A stretch of DNA of 64,000 bases from Bryobacterales bacterium (GTDB lineage Bacteria; Acidobacteriota; Terriglobia; Bryobacterales; Bryobacteraceae). The translations under genes and the position numbers were made by a program. Each line of letters begins with the position of its first letter. The first letter of the stretch is position 1. The DNA lies in NCBI GenBank assembly GCA_016713735.1, contig JADJOP010000011.1, positions 241,549 to 305,548 on the forward strand, read 5' to 3'. Below the pieces are notes generated by a model. That model made no database searches, had not been told where the DNA came from, and saw only the letters and a program-made list of their open reading frames with translations. Below are positions 17,984 to 25,298 of this stretch, piece by piece.

Positions 17984-18069
17984 AACAACTCCTCCTTCGC
18001 GGAGATGCTAACAGAGATGGTTCCAAAATGACAGGCTGAATCCGCTACCATCTCCTACAGGAGCCCAGC

Positions 18070-19710
18070 ATGAAACTCTCAGCCAGCCTGCTGCTCGCCT
18101 TTGCCCCGGTGCTGTTCGCGCAGCCCACACCCAAGGCCGACAATTGCGCCCCGCCGCCGGGCAGCGTTCCCCCGTCGCTTCCCGCCAAGCTCCTCGACGG
18201 TCAGGGGCCCATCGACTTCAAGATCACCACCTCCAGCCCCGAAGCCCAGAAGTTCTTCAACCAGGGCGTCGCCCAGATGCACTCCTTCTGGGCCCGCGAA
18301 GCCGAACGCAGCTTCCTCCAGGCCGCCGCGCTCGACCCTGCCGCCCCCATGCCTCAGTGGGGCATCGCCATGGTCGCCGCCGGCGACTATCGCCCCGGCT
18401 TCCAGCTTGACCTCGTTAACGGCGCCGATCCCAACGCCAAGCCGCGCACCGAGCCGCCCAACGGAGCCGAAGCCCGCGCCGTGGCCGCCGCCAAGCGCGC
18501 TGTCGAACTGGCGGCCGTCCCCGGCAAAGCGACGCCGCTCGAAAAGCTCTACATCGCCGCCGCCTACGCCCGCCGCGACGTCACGCAAAAGGACCCCAAC
18601 CTCGGCTATGTCGCCGGTCTGCGCAAGCTGATCGAGAAGCACCCCCACGAGGTCGAGGCCCGCTCCTACCTCGCCCTGCACATCATGAGCGGCTTCGAGC
18701 TCCCCTCCAAGACGCCGCGCGCCGGCTCCACCGAGGCCGCCGAGATCCTCCGCGCCCTGCTCAACGACGCGCCCCAGCACCCCGGCGTCAACCACTACGT
18801 CATCCACGGCTTCGAGGGTTCCTCCTTCGCCAAGGACGCCTGGACCTCCTGCGACCGCTACGGCAAGCTCGCCTGGAACATCCCCCACGGCCTCCACATG
18901 CCCGGCCACATCTACGCCCAGACCGGCCGCTGGCAGGACGCCGCCGACGCCTTCGCCGCCGCCGCCAAGAACGAGGTCTACTGGCTCAACGAAGACTCGC
19001 TCGCCGGCAACGGCCACCACGGCCACAACGTCCATTTCCTGGCCACTGCCCACAGTTTCCAGGGCGAATTCGAGAAAGCGCTGGAAGCCGCCCGCAGCCT
19101 GCTCGCCTACAAGGAAACCCCGCGCGAAGCCCGCCAGGCCGACAACTACCGCACCGCCTACCGCCAGGGCTGGTTCGCCGTCATGCGGACCCTTGTCCAG
19201 CACGAGAAATGGGACCTCATCCTCGACGGCACGTCGCTGCCCGTGCACGACAAGCCTCGCGAGCAGGCCTGGCGCGCCTGGGCCGTCGCCCAGGCCCACC
19301 TCGCCAAGCGCAACCTCGCCGCCACCCAAACCGCCGAACGCGAGATGCGCAAAGCCATTGAGGATCTACGCGCCGTCTCCCGCCCCTTCGCCCTCGTACC
19401 CGTGCGCGTCGCTCATGACGAACTCCGGGCCCAGATGAAGATCGCCGCCGGCGAGATCGAGGCCGGCCTGCGCGATCTCGAAGCCGCCGCCCGTGCCGAA
19501 CGCGCCGCCCGCTACAACGAGCCGCCCAACTACCCGCGCCCGGTGCTGGAAGTCCTCGGCGCCCGCGCCCTCGAGCACAATCAGCCCGCCCTCGCCGAGC
19601 GCGCCTTCCGCGAAGCGCTGGATCAGTATCCGGAGAGCGCCGGGGCCAAGCGCGGGCTGCGCGCCGCCATCCAGCGCCAGGGCCGCACCGTCGACGCCGG
19701 AGGGCTGTGA
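18070..19710 (+). CDS. Exported TPR-repeat protein
   Basis: A 546-residue protein with a signal peptide (residues 1-18, ending LFAQP). TPR-like helical pairs occur around residues 58-95 (FFNQGVAQMHSFWAREAERSF), 225-260, 290-350 and again near 495-535 (PALAERAFREALDQYPESA). Cysteines at the N terminus and one in WTSCDRYGK are sparse. It probably acts as a periplasmic scaffold; function unknown. A similar layout is annotated only as tetratricopeptide-repeat protein in acidobacteria and relatives. Start ATG 18070 is preceded by CAGGAGCCC. The stop overlaps the GTG start of the next gene (GTGA). Confidence 0.82.
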   Translation: MKLSASLLLAFAPVLFAQPTPKADNCAPPPGSVPPSLPAKLLDGQGPIDFKITTSSPEAQKFFNQGVAQMHSFWAREAERSFLQAAALDPAAPMPQWGIAMVAAGDYRPGFQLDLVNGADPNAKPRTEPPNGAEARAVAAAKRAVELAAVPGKATPLEKLYIAAAYARRDVTQKDPNLGYVAGLRKLIEKHPHEVEARSYLALHIMSGFELPSKTPRAGSTEAAEILRALLNDAPQHPGVNHYVIHGFEGSSFAKDAWTSCDRYGKLAWNIPHGLHMPGHIYAQTGRWQDAADAFAAAAKNEVYWLNEDSLAGNGHHGHNVHFLATAHSFQGEFEKALEAARSLLAYKETPREARQADNYRTAYRQGWFAVMRTLVQHEKWDLILDGTSLPVHDKPREQAWRAWAVAQAHLAKRNLAATQTAEREMRKAIEDLRAVSRPFALVPVRVAHDELRAQMKIAAGEIEAGLRDLEAAARAERAARYNEPPNYPRPVLEVLGARALEHNQPALAERAFREALDQYPESAGAKRGLRAAIQRQGRTVDAGGL

Positions 19711-20813
19711 GCGGCATCGAGGTTCACGGCGCTGGACTGGCCGGTTCGTCCGCCGCCATCGCCGCCCGGCTCTGCGGGGTGGAGGTGGATCTCTATGATC
19801 CGTCACCGTTTCCCCGCCAAAAGGTGTGCGGCGAGTTCCTCTCGCCGGAGGTTCTGCCGGTGTTGGATTCCCTTGGGTTGGGCCAGCAGTTCCTGGAACT
19901 AAAACCTGTCCGCTACACCCAACTTCACCTTCAGTTCGGCACGCACTCCCAAGTGTCCGCGCTTTCAGAACCCGCCTTCGGCCTCAGCCGTTTCGCCCTC
20001 GACCACCTGCTGGTCCGTCACGCCCAGGCCCTCGGCGCAACGCTGCATCGCCAGCGAGCCCCACAGCCGGCCACTCAGGGGCAGGGAATCCGCCCGACCG
20101 TCACCGCCTTGGGACGCCACGGCTCCGTGCCCCCTGCCAGCGCCCCGCGAGGCCAACGCTATTTCGGATTTAAGGCTCATTTTCAGGGAGATCCGCGCAC
20201 ACCTCTCACACTTTACTTCGACCGCTCCACCTACGTCGGAGTGAACCAGGTGGAGGGCGGCTTCACGAATGTGTGCGGCATCGCCCTGGAGTCCGAATTG
20301 GCCGCTGTCCGCTTCCGCATCGACAACTTCCTGGCCACACTGCCCGGCTTTTCCGCGCTGCTGGCGCCGCTCCGCCGATCCATGAGCTGGATCACGACTG
20401 GCCCCGTTCTTTACATTCAGGAATTTAAACAGTACTACAACCGGCGGTACCCTGCGGGCGACGCCCTGAGTTTTCTCGATCCTTTCACCGGTTCCGGCCA
20501 GTTGTGCGCCCTGCTTACCGGTGCAATTGCCGGGTTTTACGCCGCTCACCACGCCCCTGTGGATGCCTATCTCGACCTGTGCCGCATGGCCCTGAAACGG
20601 CCGTTTTTGGCCGCCTCGGCGATCCGCGCCATCCTTCGGACGCCCTTTGCGGCGACCGCGGCGGGCTTCGTCCCGGTCTCCTGGCTGATGTGGGCGACAC
20701 GTCCGGTGATGACGGCTAAAGTGCAGAATGTGTTGGAGATGCTGAAAAAGGAAAACCGGCGGATACTCGGAGGAAGATACCCGCCGGTCGGCTCACTCAC
20801 CTGGGCGAGGTAA
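19707..20813 (+). CDS. FAD-dependent oxidoreductase (geranylgeranyl-reductase-like)
   Basis: A 368-residue flavoprotein. The FAD-binding Rossmann motif is GAGLAGSSAA near the N terminus, with DPSPFPRQKVCGEFLSPE, the segment typical of geranylgeranyl reductase and lipid-modifying monooxygenase relatives. The later FAD motif region reads DALSFLDPFTGSGQLCALLTGAIAG. The C terminus has a hydrophobic patch that could touch the membrane. It begins with GTG inside the TPR gene stop. The last 20 codons fall within a strong hairpin array (20756 onward), so the exact 3' end is shared with a possible RNA element. The base composition is less C-rich than in genes 1-19.7 kb. Confidence 0.8.
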   Translation: MSGIEVHGAGLAGSSAAIAARLCGVEVDLYDPSPFPRQKVCGEFLSPEVLPVLDSLGLGQQFLELKPVRYTQLHLQFGTHSQVSALSEPAFGLSRFALDHLLVRHAQALGATLHRQRAPQPATQGQGIRPTVTALGRHGSVPPASAPRGQRYFGFKAHFQGDPRTPLTLYFDRSTYVGVNQVEGGFTNVCGIALESELAAVRFRIDNFLATLPGFSALLAPLRRSMSWITTGPVLYIQEFKQYYNRRYPAGDALSFLDPFTGSGQLCALLTGAIAGFYAAHHAPVDAYLDLCRMALKRPFLAASAIRAILRTPFAATAAGFVPVSWLMWATRPVMTAKVQNVLEMLKKENRRILGGRYPPVGSLTWAR

Positions 20814-20910
20814 GTGGACCAACTGGAGATGGGTAGTTCGGAGGGCCTACCCACAACACCAGTACGTCTAGAGAGACGTGGTCTATAACATCGACGTTAC
20901 CACGGCTTTT
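20756..20910 (+). ncRNA. Hairpin array with intrinsic terminator, candidate 3'-derived small RNA
   Basis: Stems in order: CCGGCGG/CCGCCGG (20756-20762 with 20781-20787; loop includes CTCGGAGGAAG), a weaker imperfect stem around 20788-20820, ACTGG/CCAGT (20822-20826 with 20859-20863) enclosing TGGGTAG/CTACCCA (20830-20836 with 20847-20853; loop TTCGGAGGGC), ACGTCT/AGACGT (20864-20869 with 20874-20879), and CGTGGT/ACCACG (20877-20882 with 20899-20904) followed by GCTTTTCTTT. The last is a good terminator for the oxidoreductase transcript. The two GGAGG loops echo those at 2.1-2.2 kb. Confidence 0.4.
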
Positions 20911-20931
20911 CTTTGCGTCATAGTACTATTT

Positions 20932-22332
20932 TCATTTCAGCAGCAAAAAAGTGTAATAGGCCATCAACGAGATTGTAGCAAGGGACGCGATCCACAACCC
21001 TATTGTTTGCCACGCGGGCGGGCGAACTTCGGGGGGAAGTAGCCGGTACCGTAGAAATAATGCACCGACGGCAATCACCGGTAACATGATGGCTTGCGCC
21101 ACACCGCCCGCCTTGACCATCGTCACCGGAGACTGCACTAAAAGGTACAGTCCTGCTGAAACGCTTGTCAGGATCCACACAAAGCGCCGCCGGTAGCGGA
21201 TGCGCGCCTGGTAGTCGTCGGCTTCGAACTTCCCTAGCAGCCGGCACATGTCCGCCGCCACCCTCGACTCGGCCGCCGTGGCCGCGAAAATGGTCCCATA
21301 GAGCGTGGCAATCGCCCCGATGTAGAAAATGCCCACCGACCAGCCGCCGAGGGTCTGGGTGTACATGTTGGAGAGCACCGGGATCATGTCGTTCGAAGCC
21401 GGCACCAGGCCGCGTGAGTGGAGCACGCCCGCGCCCAGCAGGTAGAAGGCGATGGTGGCCACCGTATAAATGCACATGGAGGCCAGGATGTCCATATTCA
21501 TCACGCGGACCCAGCCGAAGGCGCGCTCGCGCCAGGCAGCCCCGGCCGTGCCCTCGCCCTCCACTCGCGCCCCGGTCTTGCGGGCATAGCCCTTTTCCAC
21601 GCACCAATAGGGATACATGAACAGTTCGCTCGCCCCGACGCCGGTGATGCCGAACACCGCCACGGCCGAAGTGAGCCCGCCTGGGGGGAGGGTAAACTCC
21701 AAGCCTTGCTTGAGGTCGGCCCACTGAAACCCAGGACTACGCAGCAGGATCAGCGAACAGAGAAACGTCAGCAGCGTGAACAGCCCGACCTTGATCGTGG
21801 CCAGCCCTTCGATGCGCTCATAGCCGCCGCCGAGCAGCAGCAGCAGCGTGACGGCCAGCAGCAGCAGCACCCACACCGCCACCGGGACGCCGGGCATGAG
21901 CATATGCAGCGTCTGGGCCACGCCGCCGAACATGGCGCCGATCTGGAAGCGGGTCATGGTGATCATCGCCGCCCAGCCCCACACCACCCAGTTCACTCCC
22001 AGGCGCGGGCCGGGGATGCGGTTGAAGCCGGCCAGTCCGGTTTGCCCGGTGGCAATCGAATAGCGCCCGATCTCAGCCTGCAGCGCCGGTTTGACGATGC
22101 AACTCAGGAGGATCACCCACAGGCAGACGTAGCCCACTTCGGCGCCAAGCGTGGTGGTGGCGATCAACTCGCCGGAGCCCACGATGGAGGCGGCCAGGAT
22201 CATGCCCGGCCCGATGCGGCGCAGGATGGGCCAAAAGCCGCGAGGCGGCTGCTCGATGTCGCGCGGGTCGAGCGCGTAGAGGTCCTTGTGATGATCGGCG
22301 GGAACGGTTGGCCCCTGAGCTGTGGCAGACAC
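20932..22332 (-). CDS. Nramp-family divalent metal transporter
   Basis: About 466 residues with 11 or more hydrophobic helices. The first carries GPGMILAASIVGSGELIATTTLGAEVG, here given as overlapping motifs GPGMILAAS and GSGELIATT; the classical Nramp DPGN motif is replaced by VGSGE, as in magnesium-type or divergent Nramp-related transporters. FGITGVGASELFMYPYW is the helix-6 counterpart. It probably moves a divalent cation with protons across the inner membrane; the substrate is unsure. GTG 22332 (VSATAQGPT) is chosen as start because the upstream frame is unlike the family and overlaps the SDR gene region. No good ribosome site is visible. Confidence 0.8.
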   Translation of the reverse strand: MSATAQGPTVPADHHKDLYALDPRDIEQPPRGFWPILRRIGPGMILAASIVGSGELIATTTLGAEVGYVCLWVILLSCIVKPALQAEIGRYSIATGQTGLAGFNRIPGPRLGVNWVVWGWAAMITMTRFQIGAMFGGVAQTLHMLMPGVPVAVWVLLLLAVTLLLLLGGGYERIEGLATIKVGLFTLLTFLCSLILLRSPGFQWADLKQGLEFTLPPGGLTSAVAVFGITGVGASELFMYPYWCVEKGYARKTGARVEGEGTAGAAWRERAFGWVRVMNMDILASMCIYTVATIAFYLLGAGVLHSRGLVPASNDMIPVLSNMYTQTLGGWSVGIFYIGAIATLYGTIFAATAAESRVAADMCRLLGKFEADDYQARIRYRRRFVWILTSVSAGLYLLVQSPVTMVKAGGVAQAIMLPVIAVGALFLRYRLLPPEVRPPAWQTIGLWIASLATISLMAYYTFLLLK

Positions 22333-22402
22333 TCGTGCTAACTTATCAGATCGCGCGCGTGCGGCGTGGTCTTTTCGCACCCGCCCCCCCGGGATCCGCC
22401 GC

Positions 22403-23200
22403 TCACACCGCCGTGTTGCCGCCGTCGATGGTGAAACACTGGCCGGTGACGAAGCTCGATTCCTCGGAGGCCAGATACAGCGCGATGCCGCCGATCTCTT
22501 CGGGCCGCCCCACGCGCGGCAGCGGCTGAGAGCGCTCGAGCGCGCCGACATACTCCGGGTCCTTCCAGAACAGTTCCGAGAAGTCGGTCTGAATCAGGCC
22601 GGGGCAGATGGCGTTGACGCGAATGTTGTAGAGCCCGAATTCCATCGCCCACACGCGCGTCATCATGATCAGTCCGGCCTTGGTGAAGCTGTAGACGAGG
22701 CCGCCGCGCTGCGGCCGCAGGCCGGCGATGGAGGCGATGTTGATGATGCTGCCGCCTTGCCCGCGTTCGATCATCGACGGCACAACCAGGCGCACCAACC
22801 GCAGCGGGGCAAGAACGTTCAGCTCCGTCGTCTTCAGGAACGCCTCGTCGGTGACCTCCAGCGCCGCGCCTTGACCGATGTTGGTGGCCGAGTTGTTGAC
22901 AAGGATGTCGATGGGCCCGGCGCGTTCGATGGTCTCGGCCACCAGCCGTTCCAGTTCGTCTTTGCGTCCGGCATGGCAGGCGAGGGGAAGGGTGCGTCCG
23001 GGCAGGGAAGCGAACTCATTGGCGGTTGCCCGCAGCTTGTCGAGCTTGCGGCTGGCGATGACCACCGTTGCCCCGGCGGCGGCGAGACGCTGTGCGATGG
23101 CTTTGCCAATGCCGCGGCCTCCACCGGTGACGAGCGCCACCTTTCCAGCCAGAGGCGTCAGCGCGGAGGAAGAGGAAATCGCGTGGTCCATACCGCGCAT
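22403..23200 (-). CDS. Short-chain dehydrogenase/reductase
   Basis: A 265-residue classical SDR. The cofactor motif is TGGGRGIG, NNSA follows strand 4, and the catalytic YSFTK holds the tyrosine and lysine; INIASIAGL precedes it with the catalytic serine. The C-terminal block VTGQCFTIDGGNTAV is typical of the FabG/glucose dehydrogenase group. The substrate is unknown. Start ATG 23200 or 23191 cannot be separated, since neither has a clear ribosome site. It lies 70 bp before the Nramp gene and 13 bp after the anti-sigma gene, suggesting one long minus-strand operon. Confidence 0.9.
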   Translation of the reverse strand: MRGMDHAISSSSALTPLAGKVALVTGGGRGIGKAIAQRLAAAGATVVIASRKLDKLRATANEFASLPGRTLPLACHAGRKDELERLVAETIERAGPIDILVNNSATNIGQGAALEVTDEAFLKTTELNVLAPLRLVRLVVPSMIERGQGGSIINIASIAGLRPQRGGLVYSFTKAGLIMMTRVWAMEFGLYNIRVNAICPGLIQTDFSELFWKDPEYVGALERSQPLPRVGRPEEIGGIALYLASEESSFVTGQCFTIDGGNTAV

Positions 23201-23213
23201 GATCGTAGCGCAC

Positions 23214-24509
23214 TCAGCTGACTGTTGGCGACTCCAGGTGAGGGCGGGCGAGCGGGGAAGCGTTGGCCGCGAACTGATAGGCCGGACCCAGAGTGAAGGC
23301 CGCCGCGGCCGGAATCCAGATCAGCCAGGTGATCGAGGTATAGGGCCAGGGCAGGTAGAAGCTGGTCTCGAGGAACAGCATCTGGTTGCCGAGGAAGGTG
23401 AGCATGGTCCCGGCGGCCATGGACGACCAGCAGGCCGCCACCAGCCCGCCGCCCTGCGAAGCGGCAATGCGCCGCAGCGGTACGGCTACGGCGAGCGTGA
23501 AGAGCAAAGCGGGGTCAGAGAGCCAGCCCAACATCACCATGGGTTCCGGCAACGGCCCGTGCCAGAGGATGCCGGCGATCTGTCCGGCGTGGCGCAGCGT
23601 GAACAGCGCGCCGGCGATGAGCAGTGCGTAATCGGCGGGCCGGGGCGTCCAGGTGAGTCCAAGAGAACGATAAGCGCGAAGCGCACACAACAAGCCGAAG
23701 CCGAGCGCACACAGAGACACCGGGCCGGCAATGAACAGCCCCGCCGCCTCATGGTGCGGCATCGCTGATCCGGTGACGATCCAGGGCGCGGCCACCCAAA
23801 CCCCGCCCAGCAGCCGGCAGACGGCAGCCACACCGAGCACTTGCCAGGCGGCATGCAACGGATGATGCCGGGGGAACTGCCGCATGGCGCCGAACGAGAG
23901 CATCGCGCCCGCCGCCGCCATCAGCGTGAGGAAGATCTTGTATGGCGTGCCAAACACCGCTTCCACGGCGGCGAAATCGCCGGGGGTGGCCGGCGACCAT
24001 CCGCCAAACGCCATCCACGAGAGCCACGCCGCCAGCGCCAGGGCGCCGAAGAGCCCGGCCGCGAACCAGACAAAGCGCGGCAGTTGGAGCATCGCCATCG
24101 ATGGGTGCGCCGCGCCAGTCATGGTCTGTATAGCCGCCTGAACCTGTTCCGGCGAACCGCTGAGGCGTGAGGAGAAGCGATCGCCCAGAGCAGCCCGGAC
24201 GGCGGACTCGGAGGGCAGGCCGCTGAGGCGTCCGCGCACCTGCTCTCCGCGCACCTGCTCAAAGAGGGCCGCTCTCGTTTCCTCAAGCAACCCGGCGGGC
24301 AGCGGCCGCCCCAACGTCTTGGCCTGTTCGCTGGCATGGCGCAGCAGATTGAGCTGCCGCCGGCAGAAGGCACACTGGCTTGTGTGCGAAGCGACCCGGC
24401 CGGCGTCCGGTTGGCTCAGCTCGCCATCGAGCAGCGCCATCAGCTCGCCTTCCCGTGCGTGGGCGTTTCGCCAGCCGCGACACCACTGCCGGATGCGCTC
24501 GGCCTTCAA
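23214..24509 (-). CDS. Membrane anti-sigma factor with zinc-finger N terminus
   Basis: 431 residues. The N terminus has the ZAS-type motif SHTSQCAFC (H42, C46, C49) preceded by the ALLDGELSQPDAGRV helix, as in anti-ECF factors. From about residue 145 on it carries roughly eight to ten hydrophobic helices, far more than the single helix of most anti-sigmas. It begins at TTG within the stop of the sigma gene (TTGA), so the pair is co-translated. It likely holds the adjacent sigma factor at the inner membrane and releases it on an unknown signal; the polytopic domain may be the sensor. Confidence 0.75.
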   Translation of the reverse strand: MKAERIRQWCRGWRNAHAREGELMALLDGELSQPDAGRVASHTSQCAFCRRQLNLLRHASEQAKTLGRPLPAGLLEETRAALFEQVRGEQVRGRLSGLPSESAVRAALGDRFSSRLSGSPEQVQAAIQTMTGAAHPSMAMLQLPRFVWFAAGLFGALALAAWLSWMAFGGWSPATPGDFAAVEAVFGTPYKIFLTLMAAAGAMLSFGAMRQFPRHHPLHAAWQVLGVAAVCRLLGGVWVAAPWIVTGSAMPHHEAAGLFIAGPVSLCALGFGLLCALRAYRSLGLTWTPRPADYALLIAGALFTLRHAGQIAGILWHGPLPEPMVMLGWLSDPALLFTLAVAVPLRRIAASQGGGLVAACWSSMAAGTMLTFLGNQMLFLETSFYLPWPYTSITWLIWIPAAAAFTLGPAYQFAANASPLARPHLESPTVS

Positions 24510-25078
24510 CGGTTGGCGCCTTCCTGCGGCTCAAGAACATGCTCCAGTTTGCGCACGGCCCTGGCCAGCGTCGCTCCCACGGTGCCGACGCTGATGTCCA
24601 TCACTTTGGCGATTTCCTGGTAAGAAAGGCCCTCGCTGCGCAACAGAAAGCACTCCAACTCACGCGGCGCGGCCAAGCGGTCGATAATCCCGCGTGCCTC
24701 GCTCAACAGGGCCAGGGTTTCGGGCGAAGGAGCCGGATCGGCCACCGGGGAGCGCGACAGTCGGCCCGTCTCCCGCCGGTCGCGCTCGCGCGCGCGCCGC
24801 GCAATATGGGTGCGGAGGGCTCGCAACAGCCAGACCAGCGGAGTTGGTGGCGGAGCCTCCAGTTGCCTCAGCTCGGCGTACCGGAGGAAGACCTCCTGCA
24901 CGGCTTCGCGGGCGAACTCGAGGCTTGCCGTGGCGTTGACCGAATATCGCAACAGGGTTTCGGCGTGAGCGTGATAGAGGGTTTCCAACTCCTGGCGCAC
25001 GCCGACGTCGTGGCCCGCTGAATCGGCGCCGTCACGCTTCCAGAGCAGGGGATGAGCCGCGCTGGAGGGGTGAGTCAT
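24506..25078 (-). CDS. ECF-type RNA polymerase sigma factor
   Basis: A 190-residue sigma-70 family protein. Region 2 reads LETLYHAHAETLLRYSV with AREAVQEVFLRYAEL, and region 4 carries the helix-turn-helix SYQEIAKVMDISVGTVGATLARA. Start ATG 25078 (MTHPSSAAHPL) is preferred over the longer frame from 25177, whose extra residues fall in the promoter region. It is coupled to the membrane anti-sigma gene by a 4-bp overlap. Target promoters are not known; autoregulation is common in the family. Confidence 0.88.
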   Translation of the reverse strand: MTHPSSAAHPLLWKRDGADSAGHDVGVRQELETLYHAHAETLLRYSVNATASLEFAREAVQEVFLRYAELRQLEAPPPTPLVWLLRALRTHIARRARERDRRETGRLSRSPVADPAPSPETLALLSEARGIIDRLAAPRELECFLLRSEGLSYQEIAKVMDISVGTVGATLARAVRKLEHVLEPQEGANR

Positions 25079-25228
25079 GGAAAACTTGATGCTATCACGT
25101 TGGCGCCGGATGGCAATAGAGCCGGAAGTGCCAGGAGGGGTTGGTACTGCTATCGCATATCCGATTTCCGATAACATGCATTATGTAAGATAAATATCCT
25201 GTGCCGGCCGGCACTCGGCATGACAAAT

Positions 25229-25254
25229 CGGGCCCACCGTTTCCAGTGGGCCCG
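25229..25254 (-). terminator. Rho-independent terminator of the FecR-like gene
   Basis: CGGGCCCAC and GTGGGCCCG pair perfectly over 9 bp with an 8-nt loop, and ATTTGTCATG follows on the minus strand. It lies 45 bp after the FecR-like gene. The rest of 25079-25228 is the leader of the sigma gene, with a weak stem around AGGAGGGG (25127-25148). Confidence 0.7.
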
Positions 25255-25298
25255 TGAGGGATGAGTGTTACCAGGAAGAACTTGATCGGGATCAACCG

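Noticed and set aside
20932..22551. A longer Nramp-like protein starting at 22551.
   Set aside because: The extra residues are unlike the family and lie over the downstream end of the SDR gene; GTG 22332 fits better.
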